DNA of 64,000 nt, from positions 121,093 to 185,092 of the forward strand of contig JAIMBJ010000003.1 in assembly GCA_023511455.1 (NCBI GenBank). The letters are read 5' to 3'. Made by a program: the position numbers and the translations under genes. Within the stretch, counting starts at the first letter, position 1. Each line of letters starts with the position of its first letter. The DNA is from Bacillota bacterium. Lineage in GTDB: Bacteria > Armatimonadota > HRBIN16. Below, in pieces: positions 23,903 to 32,580 of this stretch. The notes below the pieces were generated by a model. It was not told the origin of the DNA and made no database searches. It worked only from the letters and a program-made list of their open reading frames with translations.

Positions 23903-26437
23903 ATGAGGATACCGCAGATACGCAACATCAGCACCAGATTCGTGCTTCTGGGAGTGGGAGCGATTGCTGTTCTCACCATCACGTTGATAGCAGTGGCAGC
24001 GTGGCAAAGCAGTGTGTTCAACGCAAAGGCACAGCGTGAGGTCGAGAAACTGGTAGATTCCGACCTGTCTGACGTGGTGGAGACCACCTACCAGATGGTG
24101 GCCTCGCAGGATGCCCTGCTGCGGAAGGTCGTCGAGCATAACCTGAGCGTCGCGGAATATGTGATGAAGGGTGCAGGTGGTGTAAGCTTCGCACCGGAGA
24201 CGGTGACGTGGAACGCGGTAAACCAGTTCACCAAACAGGCGCAGACCGTCACCTTGCCCAGGATGCTGGTGGGTGGCACGTGGCTGGGACAGCAAACCAA
24301 CCCCAGCGCCACCGTGCCGGTGGTCGACAGGGTCAAGTCGCTGGTCGGCGGAACCTGTACCATCTTCCAGCGCATGAACGCACAGGGTGATATGTTGCGG
24401 GTCGCCACCAACGTTATCGGCAAGGATGGCAAGCGGGCAGTGGGCACCTACATCCCGGCCAAAAACCCCGACGGCACGCCGAACCCTGTAGTGTCCACCG
24501 TGCTGCGCGGGGAGACCTACCGCGGGGTGGCTTTCGTGGTGGACGCCTGGTACGTTGCCGCCTACGCCCCCATCCGTGATGCATCCGGGCGCATCATCGG
24601 GATGCTCTACACCGGCGTGAAGACCGAAAGCGTGGACGCTGTGCGCAAAGCCATCATGAGCGTCCGCGTCGGGAAGGACGGCTACATCTTTGTCATCGGC
24701 GGCAAGGGCGACCAGCGCGGGCATTACATCATCTCGCTCAATGGCAAGCGCGATGGTGAAAACATCTGGGAGGCGAAAGACGCCAGCGGGCGCCTGTTCA
24801 TTCAGGAGATGGTGAACCGGGCACTGGAACTCAAGCCTGGCGAAAGCTTCAAAATGCGGTATCCGTGGCAGAACAAGGGCGAACCCAAACCGCGTATGAA
24901 GGTGGCACAGGTGACCTACTATGCGCCATGGGACTGGGTTATCGGTGTTTCTGCCTACGAGGACGACTTCGGCGCCGCCTTCCAGCGGCTGCAGGCGGGA
25001 AGGCGACAGATGCTGTGGACGTTCCTCATCGTCGGTTTGATTGTGGCTGTGGCGTCAACGTTTACCTTGTTGCGGTTCGGTCGCGCGGTGGCGAGACCTC
25101 TGAACCAGATGGTGCAGGTAGCCACCGCCATTGCGGCGGGCAAGCTGAATCAGCAGATCGAGCATCGCAGCGCGGACGAAACCGGCGTGCTGGCAGAAGC
25201 CTTCCGCAAGATGCTGGCTTACATGCAGGAGATGGCTCAGACCGCCCGCCGCATGGCGCAGGGCGACCTGACAGTGAAGGTCACGCCCCGTTCTGAACAG
25301 GATGAACTGGGTCAAGCGTTCAGCGCGATGGTGACCAGCCTGCGCGAGGGGACTCGCCAGCTTGCCGAGACCTCCTCCACGCTGGCTGCCACCAGCCAGC
25401 AGCTGAGTGCCGCCACGGAGCAGAGCAGCCGCGGCACGCAGGATGTGGCAAAAGGTAGCGAGCAGCTTGCCCGGACGGCATCGGAAGCGGCTGGGGCTGT
25501 GGACGAACTGGAAGTCGCCATTCAGCAAGTGAAAGCCAGCAGTGAAGTGCAAAAGCAGTCTGCCGCCGAAGCCGAAGAGGGCATGAAGCAGGCGGCGCAG
25601 GCGGTGGAAGAAGTCGCACGCAGTGCGCAGCAGATGTCCTCCTCCGCACAGCAGGCAGCGGCAATTGCCCAGACAGGTGGGCAGGCGGTTCAGGAGACCA
25701 TCCAGACAATGAGCCGCATTCAGGACCAGACGCTGGTGTCTGCTCAGCGGGTGAAAGAGCTGGACAGGCTCGGTCAGCAAATCGGCGCCATCGTGGAAAC
25801 CATCGAGCAGATAGCCGAGCAAACCAACCTGCTCGCGCTCAATGCCGCCATTGAGGCAGCACGTGCTGGAGAGCATGGTCGCGGCTTCGCTGTGGTTGCC
25901 GACGAGGTGCGCAAACTGGCAGAGCAGGCGGCGGCCTCTACCAAGGAGATTAGCGAACTGATTGCCAACGTGCGCCATGGCGTGGAGCAAGCGGTGCAGG
26001 CGATGGAGAGCACCAGCGCAGAGGTCGAGAGGGGCTTCACCCGCAGCAGCGAGGCGAACGAGGCTCTGGCGCAGATAGTGCAGGCGGCGCAGACGGTGGC
26101 AAACGAGGTGCAGGGGGTTACTGCCATCGCCCAGCAAATGTCTGCCAGCGTGCAACAGGTGCTTGCCTCAGTTTCGTCGGTACGCGCGGCTGCCGAGGAG
26201 AACGCCGAGGCGGTGCAGACGATGGGGGCACATGCTCAACAGGTGGCAGAGACCATCTCTACGGTGGCGTCCGTCAGCGAGGAGGCTGCTGCCAGCGCGC
26301 AGGAAATCAGCGCATCGGCACAGCAGGTGACGGCCGCGTCGCAGGAGCTGAGCGCAATGGCACTGCAACTACAGCAGCTGGTACAGCAATTCCGCCTGGA
26401 GGAGCAGAGCGTTACTGCACTACCACGCGCAGCGTGA
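23903..26437 (+). CDS. Methyl-accepting chemotaxis protein (Cache-type sensor)
   Basis: 844 aa. Membrane helices at about 12-33 and 372-395 bracket a large periplasmic Cache-type sensor with a [22 protein letters not shown] stretch split over 215-235. A HAMP domain (about 396-448), a second HAMP-like segment (about 450-500) and a long helical signalling domain follow. The hairpin tip reads [19 protein letters not shown], which is the CheA/CheW-binding region. There are many Gln/Glu pairs as methylation sites. GGAGGAGG precedes the ATG at 23903. It follows the porin gene by 24 bp. No che genes are in the window. Confidence 0.92.
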   Translation: MRIPQIRNISTRFVLLGVGAIAVLTITLIAVAAWQSSVFNAKAQREVEKLVDSDLSDVVETTYQMVASQDALLRKVVEHNLSVAEYVMKGAGGVSFAPETVTWNAVNQFTKQAQTVTLPRMLVGGTWLGQQTNPSATVPVVDRVKSLVGGTCTIFQRMNAQGDMLRVATNVIGKDGKRAVGTYIPAKNPDGTPNPVVSTVLRGETYRGVAFVVDAWYVAAYAPIRDASGRIIGMLYTGVKTESVDAVRKAIMSVRVGKDGYIFVIGGKGDQRGHYIISLNGKRDGENIWEAKDASGRLFIQEMVNRALELKPGESFKMRYPWQNKGEPKPRMKVAQVTYYAPWDWVIGVSAYEDDFGAAFQRLQAGRRQMLWTFLIVGLIVAVASTFTLLRFGRAVARPLNQMVQVATAIAAGKLNQQIEHRSADETGVLAEAFRKMLAYMQEMAQTARRMAQGDLTVKVTPRSEQDELGQAFSAMVTSLREGTRQLAETSSTLAATSQQLSAATEQSSRGTQDVAKGSEQLARTASEAAGAVDELEVAIQQVKASSEVQKQSAAEAEEGMKQAAQAVEEVARSAQQMSSSAQQAAAIAQTGGQAVQETIQTMSRIQDQTLVSAQRVKELDRLGQQIGAIVETIEQIAEQTNLLALNAAIEAARAGEHGRGFAVVADEVRKLAEQAAASTKEISELIANVRHGVEQAVQAMESTSAEVERGFTRSSEANEALAQIVQAAQTVANEVQGVTAIAQQMSASVQQVLASVSSVRAAAEENAEAVQTMGAHAQQVAETISTVASVSEEAAASAQEISASAQQVTAASQELSAMALQLQQLVQQFRLEEQSVTALPRAA

Positions 26438-26464
26438 AAGCCTGCGCAGACATCACCTCATGCC

Positions 26465-26493
26465 AAGGGGATGCCCATCGTGGCATCCCCTTT
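26465..26493 (+). terminator. Terminator of the chemoreceptor gene
   Basis: An 11-bp perfect stem AAGGGGATGCC/GGCATCCCCTT with a 6-nt loop starts 27 bp after the stop. Only a short T-rich tail follows (TTTCCTT). Confidence 0.75.
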
Positions 26494-26512
26494 CCTTCGT
26501 CTGTGCAGGTTG

Positions 26513-26521
26513 TGCTATAAT
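26513..26521 (+). promoter_or_regulatory. Extended -10 promoter for the Uma2 gene
   Basis: TGC-TATAAT gives an extended -10 element 19 bp before the Uma2 ATG; no -35 is evident. Confidence 0.5.
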
Positions 26522-26539
26522 GAGGCCGAGGTGAGGCAC

Positions 26540-27163
26540 ATGGCGCATGAGATGTTGACACCGCCTGCACGCCCCCTACCCAGAGGCAAAATCAGCTACG
26601 AGCAGTTTTTGCAGTGGCTGGACGAGGACACCTGGGCAGAGTGGGTAGACGGTGAGGTAGAACTGACGAGCCCTGTTTCCATGCAGCACGACCGCGTGCA
26701 TGTTTTTCTTGTCGCAGTGCTTCATGCATACACATCGGCAAACCGTTTGGGGGAAATACATTCTGAGCCTTTTCAGATGAAGACAGGTGTAGACTTGCCT
26801 GGTCGTTCCCCAGACATCCTGTTCGTCAGCAACGAGCATCTGCACCGTCTTAAGCCGACCCATCTGGACGGACCTGCCGATTTGGTGGTGGAGATTGTGA
26901 GCGCGGAGAGCGCGGAGCGCGACCGCGTGCAGAAGTTCGCAGAGTATGAACGCGGGGGTGTGCGCGAGTACTGGCTGATAGACCCCGACAAGCGACAGGC
27001 GGAGTTTTACCAGCTGGGCGAGGACGGCAGGTATGTGTGCGGTTTCAGCGGTGGGGCCGGCGTCTATCACAGTGCGGTGCTGTCGGGGTTCTGGCTGCGG
27101 GTAGAGTGGTTGTGGCAGCAACCGCCCCTCATCGACATCCTCCGCGATTGGGGACTGGTGTAG
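26540..27163 (+). CDS. Uma2 family endonuclease-like protein
   Basis: 207 aa. A PD-(D/E)XK-fold protein of the Uma2/DUF820 family, which is expanded in Cyanobacteria and Armatimonadota and whose role is unclear. Visible core motifs are EWVDGEVE (about 33-40), SPDILFVS (about 93-100), LVVEIVSAESAERDRVQKF (a split E-x-K like core) and YWLIDPD. The ATG at 26540 follows GAGGTGAG; the upstream in-frame start at 26471 lies in the previous terminator. A DUF1992 gene follows by 13 bp. Confidence 0.85.
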   Translation: MAHEMLTPPARPLPRGKISYEQFLQWLDEDTWAEWVDGEVELTSPVSMQHDRVHVFLVAVLHAYTSANRLGEIHSEPFQMKTGVDLPGRSPDILFVSNEHLHRLKPTHLDGPADLVVEIVSAESAERDRVQKFAEYERGGVREYWLIDPDKRQAEFYQLGEDGRYVCGFSGGAGVYHSAVLSGFWLRVEWLWQQPPLIDILRDWGLV

Positions 27164-27176
27164 CGAGGGAACGCAA

Positions 27177-27773
27177 ATGCCGGGGTACGACATCAGCCGC
27201 GCGTTTGAGATTATCGCCGAGCGCAAAATCGTAGAGGCGATGGAAGAGGGCAAGTTCGACAACCTGCCAGGCAAAGGACAGCCTCTGGAGATAGACCCGC
27301 AGTGGCTGGTTCCGCCTCATCTGCGCATCGCGGCGACCATTCTGCACAACGCGGAGATACTACCCGAATGGGCGCAGACCGACCGCGAGATTGTGATGGC
27401 GCGCGAAGCCATTGCGATTCTGCGTCGGCGTGTGGCGACCGAGTATCCTCTGCGCTGTGAGAAGCCCGCCTTTGCCGAGTGGTATGCGAACATCCTGCAA
27501 AGCTTGCTACGCCTGATGCGCCGCGTCAACGACCTGATTCTGCAGTACAACATCAGTTCGCCCGTAAGCCTGCATGTGCACGCACCGTATGCCATTGACC
27601 GGGAGGTGACCCTGTTGCTTGCCGAGTTTCCGCCGCCCGCGTCGCTGGACGTGCAGCGGGTGATTGCTGAAAGCAGTACCACCAGCGGCGCGGTTCGGGT
27701 GGAGGCGCAAGCACGTTACGAGTCCCTGAAATCGGGGCAGAGGGAGACGTCCAGCGATGCAGAAGAACCGTGA
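27177..27773 (+). CDS. DUF1992 domain protein
   Basis: 198 aa. The first 75 residues match the DnaJ-homologue subfamily C member 28 conserved domain (DUF1992), with AERKIVEAMEEGKFDNLPGK (14-33) and the hallmark GKGQPL. The remainder is helical, with no J domain. Function is unknown. GAGGGAACGCAA precedes the ATG. The last 17 bp overlap the next gene, so the two are coupled. Confidence 0.8.
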   Translation: MPGYDISRAFEIIAERKIVEAMEEGKFDNLPGKGQPLEIDPQWLVPPHLRIAATILHNAEILPEWAQTDREIVMAREAIAILRRRVATEYPLRCEKPAFAEWYANILQSLLRLMRRVNDLILQYNISSPVSLHVHAPYAIDREVTLLLAEFPPPASLDVQRVIAESSTTSGAVRVEAQARYESLKSGQRETSSDAEEP

Positions 27774-28209
27774 GCTGGCGGAGGTGTTCCGTTTTTTAGC
27801 AAACGCGCTGGAGTGGCAGGGCGAGAACGCCTTCAAGGTGCGCGCCTACCGGTCAGCAGCGGAGACGCTGGAAGCGTTGCAGGAACCCGTGCAGGCACTG
27901 GTGGAGCGGGATGCGCTGCGCGACCTCCCGCATATCGGCGAGGCGATCGATAAGAAGGTGCGGCAGTATCTGGCGGAAGGCACTTTCCCTGCGTTGCAGC
28001 GGGTGAGAGAGCAGGTTCCCGAAGGCATTCAGCAGCTGTTGCAGTTACCCGGCATGACGGGGCGCGCGGCGCGCGCCCTGCAGGAGCGGCTGGGCATCGA
28101 GGACGTGGAAGCCCTCCGACGCGCCGCGCAGGACGGTTCTCTCTGGCGCGAGAAGTGGACGCCTGCGGTGAAAGAGGCGATTACTGAGGCAATTCGTTTG
28201 TTAGGGTAA
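27757..28209 (+). CDS. Stand-alone helix-hairpin-helix protein like the PolX N-terminus
   Basis: 150 aa. It matches the N-terminal 8-kDa-like and fingers part of bacterial PolX/DNA polymerase beta. A helical bundle (NRELAEVFRFLANALEWQGE, AFKVRAYRSAAETL) is followed by helix-hairpin-helix units LPHIGEAIDKKV (57-68) and LPGMTGRAARAL (97-108). PolX is normally about 570 aa with palm and PHP domains; these are absent and the frame ends in a clean TAA. It overlaps the DUF1992 gene by 17 bp. It could bind nicked DNA or DNA ends. Confidence 0.72.
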   Translation: MQKNRELAEVFRFLANALEWQGENAFKVRAYRSAAETLEALQEPVQALVERDALRDLPHIGEAIDKKVRQYLAEGTFPALQRVREQVPEGIQQLLQLPGMTGRAARALQERLGIEDVEALRRAAQDGSLWREKWTPAVKEAITEAIRLLG

Positions 28210-28449
28210 ACGCGGAACACGGGCTGCTTTTCTTGCATGGAAGTAGCTCTCCCACAATCGGTGTAAGGTTTCGGGTAAATCCAGCTCCGGTAGCAGTCGC
28301 TCGATCTCGTCCCAGTCCAAGCGGGCGACGTCCTCGGCGCGCCCATACATCAGCACCTGCCGGATGTACCACCGACGTTGCCACTCGTCGGAGAGGTCGA
28401 TATCCTGCGTGCTCCACACCATATAACGCGGGAACGGTTCCCTTTCCAT
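28201..28449 (-). CDS. DUF6922-like small protein
   Basis: 82 aa from the ATG at 28449. The sequence YMVWSTQDIDLSDEWQRRW followed by QVLMYGRAEDVARLDWDEI and LWESYF is the wording of a family seen beside nucleotidyltransferase or toxin-like genes in thermophilic bacteria (DUF6922 type). No partner is adjacent. The ribosome site is weak (AGGTG). It converges with the PolX-like gene with a 9-bp overlap and diverges from the glycosylase gene. Confidence 0.6.
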   Translation of the reverse strand: MEREPFPRYMVWSTQDIDLSDEWQRRWYIRQVLMYGRAEDVARLDWDEIERLLPELDLPETLHRLWESYFHARKAARVPRLP

Positions 28450-28451
28450 TG

Positions 28452-28490
28452 CCAGCACCTGTGCACCGTGTGATATTATATTGGTGCTGG
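28452..28490. promoter_or_regulatory. Divergent promoter region with inverted repeat
   Basis: CCAGCAC (28452-28458) and GTGCTGG (28484-28490) form a 7-bp inverted repeat around an AT-rich TATTATATT stretch (28474-28482), between the divergent small gene and the glycosylase gene. This is a possible operator. Confidence 0.4.
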
Positions 28491-28518
28491 GGAGGGACCG
28501 TCAAGCCAGCTGGATGCG

Positions 28519-29130
28519 ATGAGCGTTCTGGAACGTCTGCCGTTGCCCGTGCAGTTCTACCTGCAGCCCACGCTGGAGGTCGCACGCGCACTGCTCGGAC
28601 AGGTTCTGATACATGAGGCAGAGGACGGGCTGACGGCGGGTATCATTGTGGAAACGGAGGCGTATCTGGTGGGCGATCCGGCGAACCACGCCTCGCGCGG
28701 GAAGACCGCCCGCAACGCCGCCATGTTCGGTCCGCCAGGCATCGCTTATGTGTATCAGGTGCATACGCACCATTGCCTCAACGCGGTCACCGCGCCGGAA
28801 GGTGTCGGCGAGGCGGTGCTCATTCGGGCGGTGGAGCCGCTGGAAGGCATCGGTCTAATGCGGCAACGACGAGGTGTCGCTGATACGCGCCTGCTCACCT
28901 CAGGACCGGGCAGGTTGACTCAGGCGATGGGGATCACGCTGGCACAAAACTACTGCCCCCTCTATGAGGGAAGGTTGCGCATTGTGTACGGCGAGAGGGT
29001 TCCCCCTGAACGGGTAACCCAGACCACACGCATCGGCATCCGCTGGTGGGCGGACAAGCCTTGGCGGTTTTATGTGACGGGCAATCGGTTTGTGTCCCGA
29101 AAGGGCGCAACGCACCACCGTCCACGTTAG
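28519..29130 (+). CDS. DNA-3-methyladenine glycosylase (AAG/MPG family)
   Basis: 203 aa, family-typical length. It starts base-excision repair by removing alkylated or deaminated purines from DNA. Motifs are [10 protein letters not shown] (25-34), [19 protein letters not shown] (43-61, with the catalytic Glu and substrate-pocket residues), [18 protein letters not shown] (66-83) and [15 protein letters not shown] (125-139). The ATG at 28519 is preceded by a weak GGA. It converges with the secreted-protein gene with a 4-bp overlap. The monofunctional human-type AAG is encoded as a single gene in many bacteria. Confidence 0.93.
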   Translation: MSVLERLPLPVQFYLQPTLEVARALLGQVLIHEAEDGLTAGIIVETEAYLVGDPANHASRGKTARNAAMFGPPGIAYVYQVHTHHCLNAVTAPEGVGEAVLIRAVEPLEGIGLMRQRRGVADTRLLTSGPGRLTQAMGITLAQNYCPLYEGRLRIVYGERVPPERVTQTTRIGIRWWADKPWRFYVTGNRFVSRKGATHHRPR

Positions 29131-30149
29131 AAGTGATTCAAAACCCCTTCTGGGTCCCTCACAGTAATACCGATATTTGGAGCAAACCATCTGCCTTCGA
29201 TGACACTCGGGAGATGTAAGATAACCTCCAACTCGCGCAACCTATCGCGATAGCGGAAAAGCGACTCGTCTGGTTTGAGGGAGGACCTATCGATAACGAA
29301 GTTCACATATTGTAGTGCCTTGTCCTGTACCTCTGTAGGTAAGCGGGATAAAGGAATATCGACCATCTCTCCTCGTTTGAACCGCTCCATCTCCTCTGGC
29401 GTGAGCAACGCCAGCAACTCCGGCAGGAGCTCATCTGACTTTTTATCCCTCGCGAACAAGTCGCTTTGCGCGGACTGTTCTATCATACGCCTGTGTTTGT
29501 CTCTCGCTTCTTCGCTTAAGGTCATTTTGACCTCGACCTGCGCGCCCAGTAATACCGAGATCGCCTCTACAAGTTCGCCCGGTGAAACCGACTGCAGCCG
29601 TGTAAAGATGCGGGTGTCTTGCACTTCGGTGCCCAGAACCACTTTCCAGCCGGTCTGCGCTTCGAATCGCTGGCACAAACGTTTTAAAGGAATGTCAGAT
29701 GCCGAGATCGTTAGCTTCACGGTGCCATCTTCGCCCTTCTTGGATCTGAACTCAAGAACCCCGTCTTTCCAGGCGAGATCGCCAAAGACGTTTAACACCC
29801 GTGCCTCCTCGAAATACCGGTCGGGATTAGATGCCACAGGGGTATACAAGACGAGAATACTACCCACCCTGGCCAAATTGCAACCATACATGCTTGCCAC
29901 CTCGTCGACGGTTTGCATCGTTCGCAGGGCTGTGCGCCGTGAGCTGATCTCTGTATCGACGAGAGTAAAATACTGAGCGATCACGTTCAATCGCTGCTGT
30001 CTGGCAATTTTGTCGAGAGCCTCTGTGAAACGGGGAGGCGATTGCCAAGAATCATCTGAGGGCGCATCCCGGTTTTGTGCCCACCCGTTCGCAACCGTTG
30101 CCAACATGATGGCAACTGCTGTCAATAGTTTGCAAAAGACTGAAAACAT
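29127..30149 (-). CDS. Exported protein with STN/secretin-N-like repeats
   Basis: 340 aa from the ATG at 30149, set by GGAGGGAGACACG. A signal peptide (about 1-24, cleavage near GWA|QN) is followed by two strand-helix-strand segments: [20 protein letters not shown], and [14 protein letters not shown] with [11 protein letters not shown]. These resemble STN or secretin N-domain repeats, as in the periplasmic parts of secretins and TonB receptors. No secretin barrel follows. The gene is visibly less GC-rich than its neighbours. It is the second gene of a two-gene reverse-strand unit. Function unknown. Confidence 0.6.
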   Translation of the reverse strand: MFSVFCKLLTAVAIMLATVANGWAQNRDAPSDDSWQSPPRFTEALDKIARQQRLNVIAQYFTLVDTEISSRRTALRTMQTVDEVASMYGCNLARVGSILVLYTPVASNPDRYFEEARVLNVFGDLAWKDGVLEFRSKKGEDGTVKLTISASDIPLKRLCQRFEAQTGWKVVLGTEVQDTRIFTRLQSVSPGELVEAISVLLGAQVEVKMTLSEEARDKHRRMIEQSAQSDLFARDKKSDELLPELLALLTPEEMERFKRGEMVDIPLSRLPTEVQDKALQYVNFVIDRSSLKPDESLFRYRDRLRELEVILHLPSVIEGRWFAPNIGITVRDPEGVLNHF

Positions 30150-30171
30150 CGTGTCTCCCTCCTGTTCCATC

Positions 30172-30645
30172 TTATGGTTCGACATAAACCACTTGCGTGA
30201 CGCCAAGATCAGGGTCCCTGTAGATGTCAAGGCTACCTCGCTGGTTCCTCAAGAAGAAATGGTCTTCATACCGGCTGCGTGCATTCACCGACTTCGCTCT
30301 GCCATCGAACCGCCATCGGTATGTACCATCATTGTTTAACGCAGCAAGAGTGATCTCGTAGCGGTTCACCCACCAGTACGGCATTGACTCGCGCAGGCGA
30401 TACTCCAGGTAGCATGTGGTATCCACTACTTGCATCTCACGCTGATACGGCGGGTAACCTACCAACCATGTGTCCAGGTCGCGTTGCCATATTATGTACT
30501 CTCCCCATGTATTGCTTCGGAAAGTGACTGGCGTCTGCTCACATCCTCCTGTCTGAACGGGAAGATAGCCCTGGTACTGCGCGCGAGCTTCCGTTAAAAA
30601 CAGCAATGCCAGTGATGCTGTAAGCCAAACTACTGCTCTTACCAT
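30172..30645 (-). CDS. Small exported protein of unknown function
   Basis: 157 aa. The ATG at 30645 follows AGGAGGG; the longer in-frame start is upstream of that site and rejected. There is a signal peptide (MVRAVVWLTASLALLFLTEA, cleavage near ARA|QY), then a Tyr/Trp/Arg-rich strand-dominated body with two Cys (GGCEQT, TTCYLEY) that may form a disulfide. No family recognised. It precedes the STN-like gene by 22 bp with the promoter directly upstream, so the two secreted products are made together. Confidence 0.6.
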   Translation of the reverse strand: MVRAVVWLTASLALLFLTEARAQYQGYLPVQTGGCEQTPVTFRSNTWGEYIIWQRDLDTWLVGYPPYQREMQVVDTTCYLEYRLRESMPYWWVNRYEITLAALNNDGTYRWRFDGRAKSVNARSRYEDHFFLRNQRGSLDIYRDPDLGVTQVVYVEP

Positions 30646-30679
30646 GATGGTAACCCTCCTCAGGTTAGATTGCACCTAC

Positions 30680-30708
30680 ATTCTACCCCGTCGGAAAAAA
30701 AAAGTCAA
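30680..30708 (-). promoter_or_regulatory. Promoter of the secreted-protein pair
   Basis: On the reverse strand TTGACT (30703-30708), a 17-bp spacer with a nine-T run, and TAGAAT (30680-30685), 35 bp before the gene. This is close to consensus. Confidence 0.75.
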
Positions 30709-30792
30709 GGTGTTCCGCTTTCTCCGTGCAAAAAATCATCCTCCCGCTTCCCTGCGTGCAGGAATCGAACGAGATCACCACGAAGGAAGCCT

Positions 30793-30798
30793 TATAAT
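30793..30798 (+). promoter_or_regulatory. -10 element upstream of the 269-aa unknown gene
   Basis: A perfect TATAAT lies 88 bp before the start codon, without a recognisable -35. Confidence 0.35.
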
Positions 30799-30886
30799 GT
30801 GCCCAGAAGAACGTCCCCCAGTGCGTCTTGCCCTCCTTGCAAAGGATGCGACAGATGCCCGGCGGGTGAAAGGAGCCTGATACATC

Positions 30887-31696
30887 ATGATAACCCATGC
30901 ACGGTGCCTCGGCTATGACGAGGCGCAATCTCTGGTGAACGCCCTTCATACCATCCTGACGGAGAGCGAGGGCTACGAGGTCGAAAACGGCGCCTACTTC
31001 GTGTGGCAGGCGCCCAACGGCGCACAGATATGGCTGACCATGAAAGGCGCCAGCACGCAGGGGGCTTCGATGGAGGTCGTGGACCTCGAACCCCACTACA
31101 ACGGCGCAGGACGGATGCAGGCGGCAGTGGTGGAGATGGTTCCCTATGACGAGGAGCAGCTCACCGGCGCGCTGTACGGCTGGAGCAGTCCCTTGAGCGT
31201 GGAGGACCCCGAAACAGGCTATTATCCGTTCAGTGTAGACCTGCGCGACTTCTCCACGCACCTGCACGCATGGCAAATCCTGCCTCGCATGGTTACGCTG
31301 CAGATTGCCGCCTTTGCGCAGGAAGCATGGTGCTTTGACGACGAGCAGAGCTACCTGCAGTCCGACCACAGCATCCTCACGGAGAGCGAAGATGAAGACA
31401 CGGGCGAGCTGGTTACCCTGCGCCTCGCGCCGCAGGCGATGCTGCCCATCAACGAGGGCGCCAGCGACAATGTCGCCGGTAATTACGCCCTGCTGACCGG
31501 ACGCATCGTGGAACTGCACCGGTTGCAAAACCCTCATACCGGCAAGAACTTCCTGGCGATGCTGGTGGATACCTACGGCGGCAGTGTGGACGTGGTGGCT
31601 CTCGAAGACGACGTGGAGGGCACCCCACACACGGGCGGAACCATCAAGGCGTACGCCTGGCTCAGTGCGCAGGTGATACCTACCGAAGAGAGCTAG
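30887..31696 (+). CDS. 269-aa cytoplasmic protein of unknown function
   Basis: Not recognised. The ATG at 30887 follows AAAGGAGCC. The product is acidic, with no signal peptide or membrane span. The N-terminal half (about 1-120) is strand-rich with YFVWQAPNGAQIWLTMKG; the C-terminal part (about 170-265) contains LTGRIVELHRLQNPHTGKNF and VDVVALEDDVEGT, which read like an OB-fold-style barrel. The stretch with YNGAGRM has no enzymatic signature. SurE follows after 42 bp but has its own promoter. Confidence 0.5.
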   Translation: MITHARCLGYDEAQSLVNALHTILTESEGYEVENGAYFVWQAPNGAQIWLTMKGASTQGASMEVVDLEPHYNGAGRMQAAVVEMVPYDEEQLTGALYGWSSPLSVEDPETGYYPFSVDLRDFSTHLHAWQILPRMVTLQIAAFAQEAWCFDDEQSYLQSDHSILTESEDEDTGELVTLRLAPQAMLPINEGASDNVAGNYALLTGRIVELHRLQNPHTGKNFLAMLVDTYGGSVDVVALEDDVEGTPHTGGTIKAYAWLSAQVIPTEES

Positions 31697-31700
31697 CCCT

Positions 31701-31729
31701 TTGCAAGCCCTCGCGCTTTGTGCTAAGAT
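31701..31729 (+). promoter_or_regulatory. surE promoter giving a near-leaderless mRNA
   Basis: TTGCAA (31701-31706), a 17-bp spacer and TAAGAT (31724-31729). The surE ATG at 31739 begins 9 bp after the -10 element, where transcription itself should start, and no ribosome site fits in between. Confidence 0.65.
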
Positions 31730-31738
31730 AAGACCGCT

Positions 31739-32500
31739 ATGCGTATACTGGTAACCAACGACGACGGCATCTTAGCAGAAGGCTTACTCATGCTCAAGCG
31801 TGCCCTGGAACCGCTGGGTGAGGTGTTTGTGGTTGCCCCGGAACGCCCTCGCAGCGGTTCCGGGCACTCGATTACCCTGCACAAACCCTTGCGCCTACAC
31901 ACAGTTCGGCTGGGGGATGGCTCTCTGGGCTACTCCACCAACGGCACGCCATCTGACTGCGTCACGCTCGGCGTTTCGGTCGTGATGAACGGACGGTGTG
32001 ACCTGGTTTTCTCCGGCATCAATCAGGGAGCCAACCTCGGTTGGGACGTGACCTATTCGGGTACGGTGTCGGCGGCGATGGAGGGGGCGATTTTTGACAT
32101 CCCTTCGGTGGCGATCTCCGTGTGCTGCGGCGACGACGAGACGCCCGAGTATGACGCCGCGTTTCACTTCGCCCGCAAGCTGGCGGAGGTCCTGCGCGAG
32201 CGGCGACTGCCATCCCACACCCTGCTCAACGTCAATGTGCCCAACTGTACGATGGAGCAGGTCAAAGGGGTAGCGGTTACCCGTCAGGGCACCAGGCAAT
32301 ATGTGGACCGGGTGGAGGCGCGGGTGGACCCATGGGGACGCAAATACTACTGGCTGACGGGTAGCCTTGCCAACGAGGAGGTTCCGCCAGACAGCGATGT
32401 TGCCGCCATCCGCGCGGGCAAAATCTCGGTCACGCCCATCCATCTCGACCTCACGGCAGAGGCGTTGCTGGACGAGTTGCGCCGCTGGCTGCTGGATTAG
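31739..32500 (+). CDS. surE: 5'/3'-nucleotidase SurE
   Basis: 253 aa. A metal-dependent phosphatase of nucleoside monophosphates and short polyphosphate, linked to stationary-phase survival. Metal ligands are D8-D9 (ILVTNDDGI), the serine in ERPRSGSGHS (35-44) and the Asn in SGINQGANLG; STNGTPSDC forms the substrate loop. Length is standard. No Shine-Dalgarno is visible; the transcript is probably leaderless. Confidence 0.95.
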   Translation: MRILVTNDDGILAEGLLMLKRALEPLGEVFVVAPERPRSGSGHSITLHKPLRLHTVRLGDGSLGYSTNGTPSDCVTLGVSVVMNGRCDLVFSGINQGANLGWDVTYSGTVSAAMEGAIFDIPSVAISVCCGDDETPEYDAAFHFARKLAEVLRERRLPSHTLLNVNVPNCTMEQVKGVAVTRQGTRQYVDRVEARVDPWGRKYYWLTGSLANEEVPPDSDVAAIRAGKISVTPIHLDLTAEALLDELRRWLLD

Positions 32501-32518
32501 GGTACACTATTAAAACAG

Positions 32519-32546
32519 TTTCGCAGGCTAAAGCCTGCGGCTACAG
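32519..32546. repeat. Dispersed palindrome GCAGGCTAAAGCCTGC, copy 1
   Basis: GCAGGCT-AA-AGCCTGC followed by GGCTACAG, in the spacer between surE and the peptidase gene. Related copies occur near 44.85 and 57.98 kb. Confidence 0.6.
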
Positions 32547-32580
32547 TGAAAGGTGATGACTTATCTGGAGGAGGGGTTCG

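Noticed and set aside
25055..26155. A 366-aa reverse-strand ORF over the chemoreceptor
   Set aside because: It is antisense to the repetitive Ala/Gln-rich signalling domain; His/Leu-rich shadow, no ribosome site.
28181..28616. Overlapping ORFs on both strands near the DUF6922-type gene
   Set aside because: They are shadows of the small reverse gene and the glycosylase; the Arg/Ala/Pro-rich wording is typical of GC-rich antisense frames.
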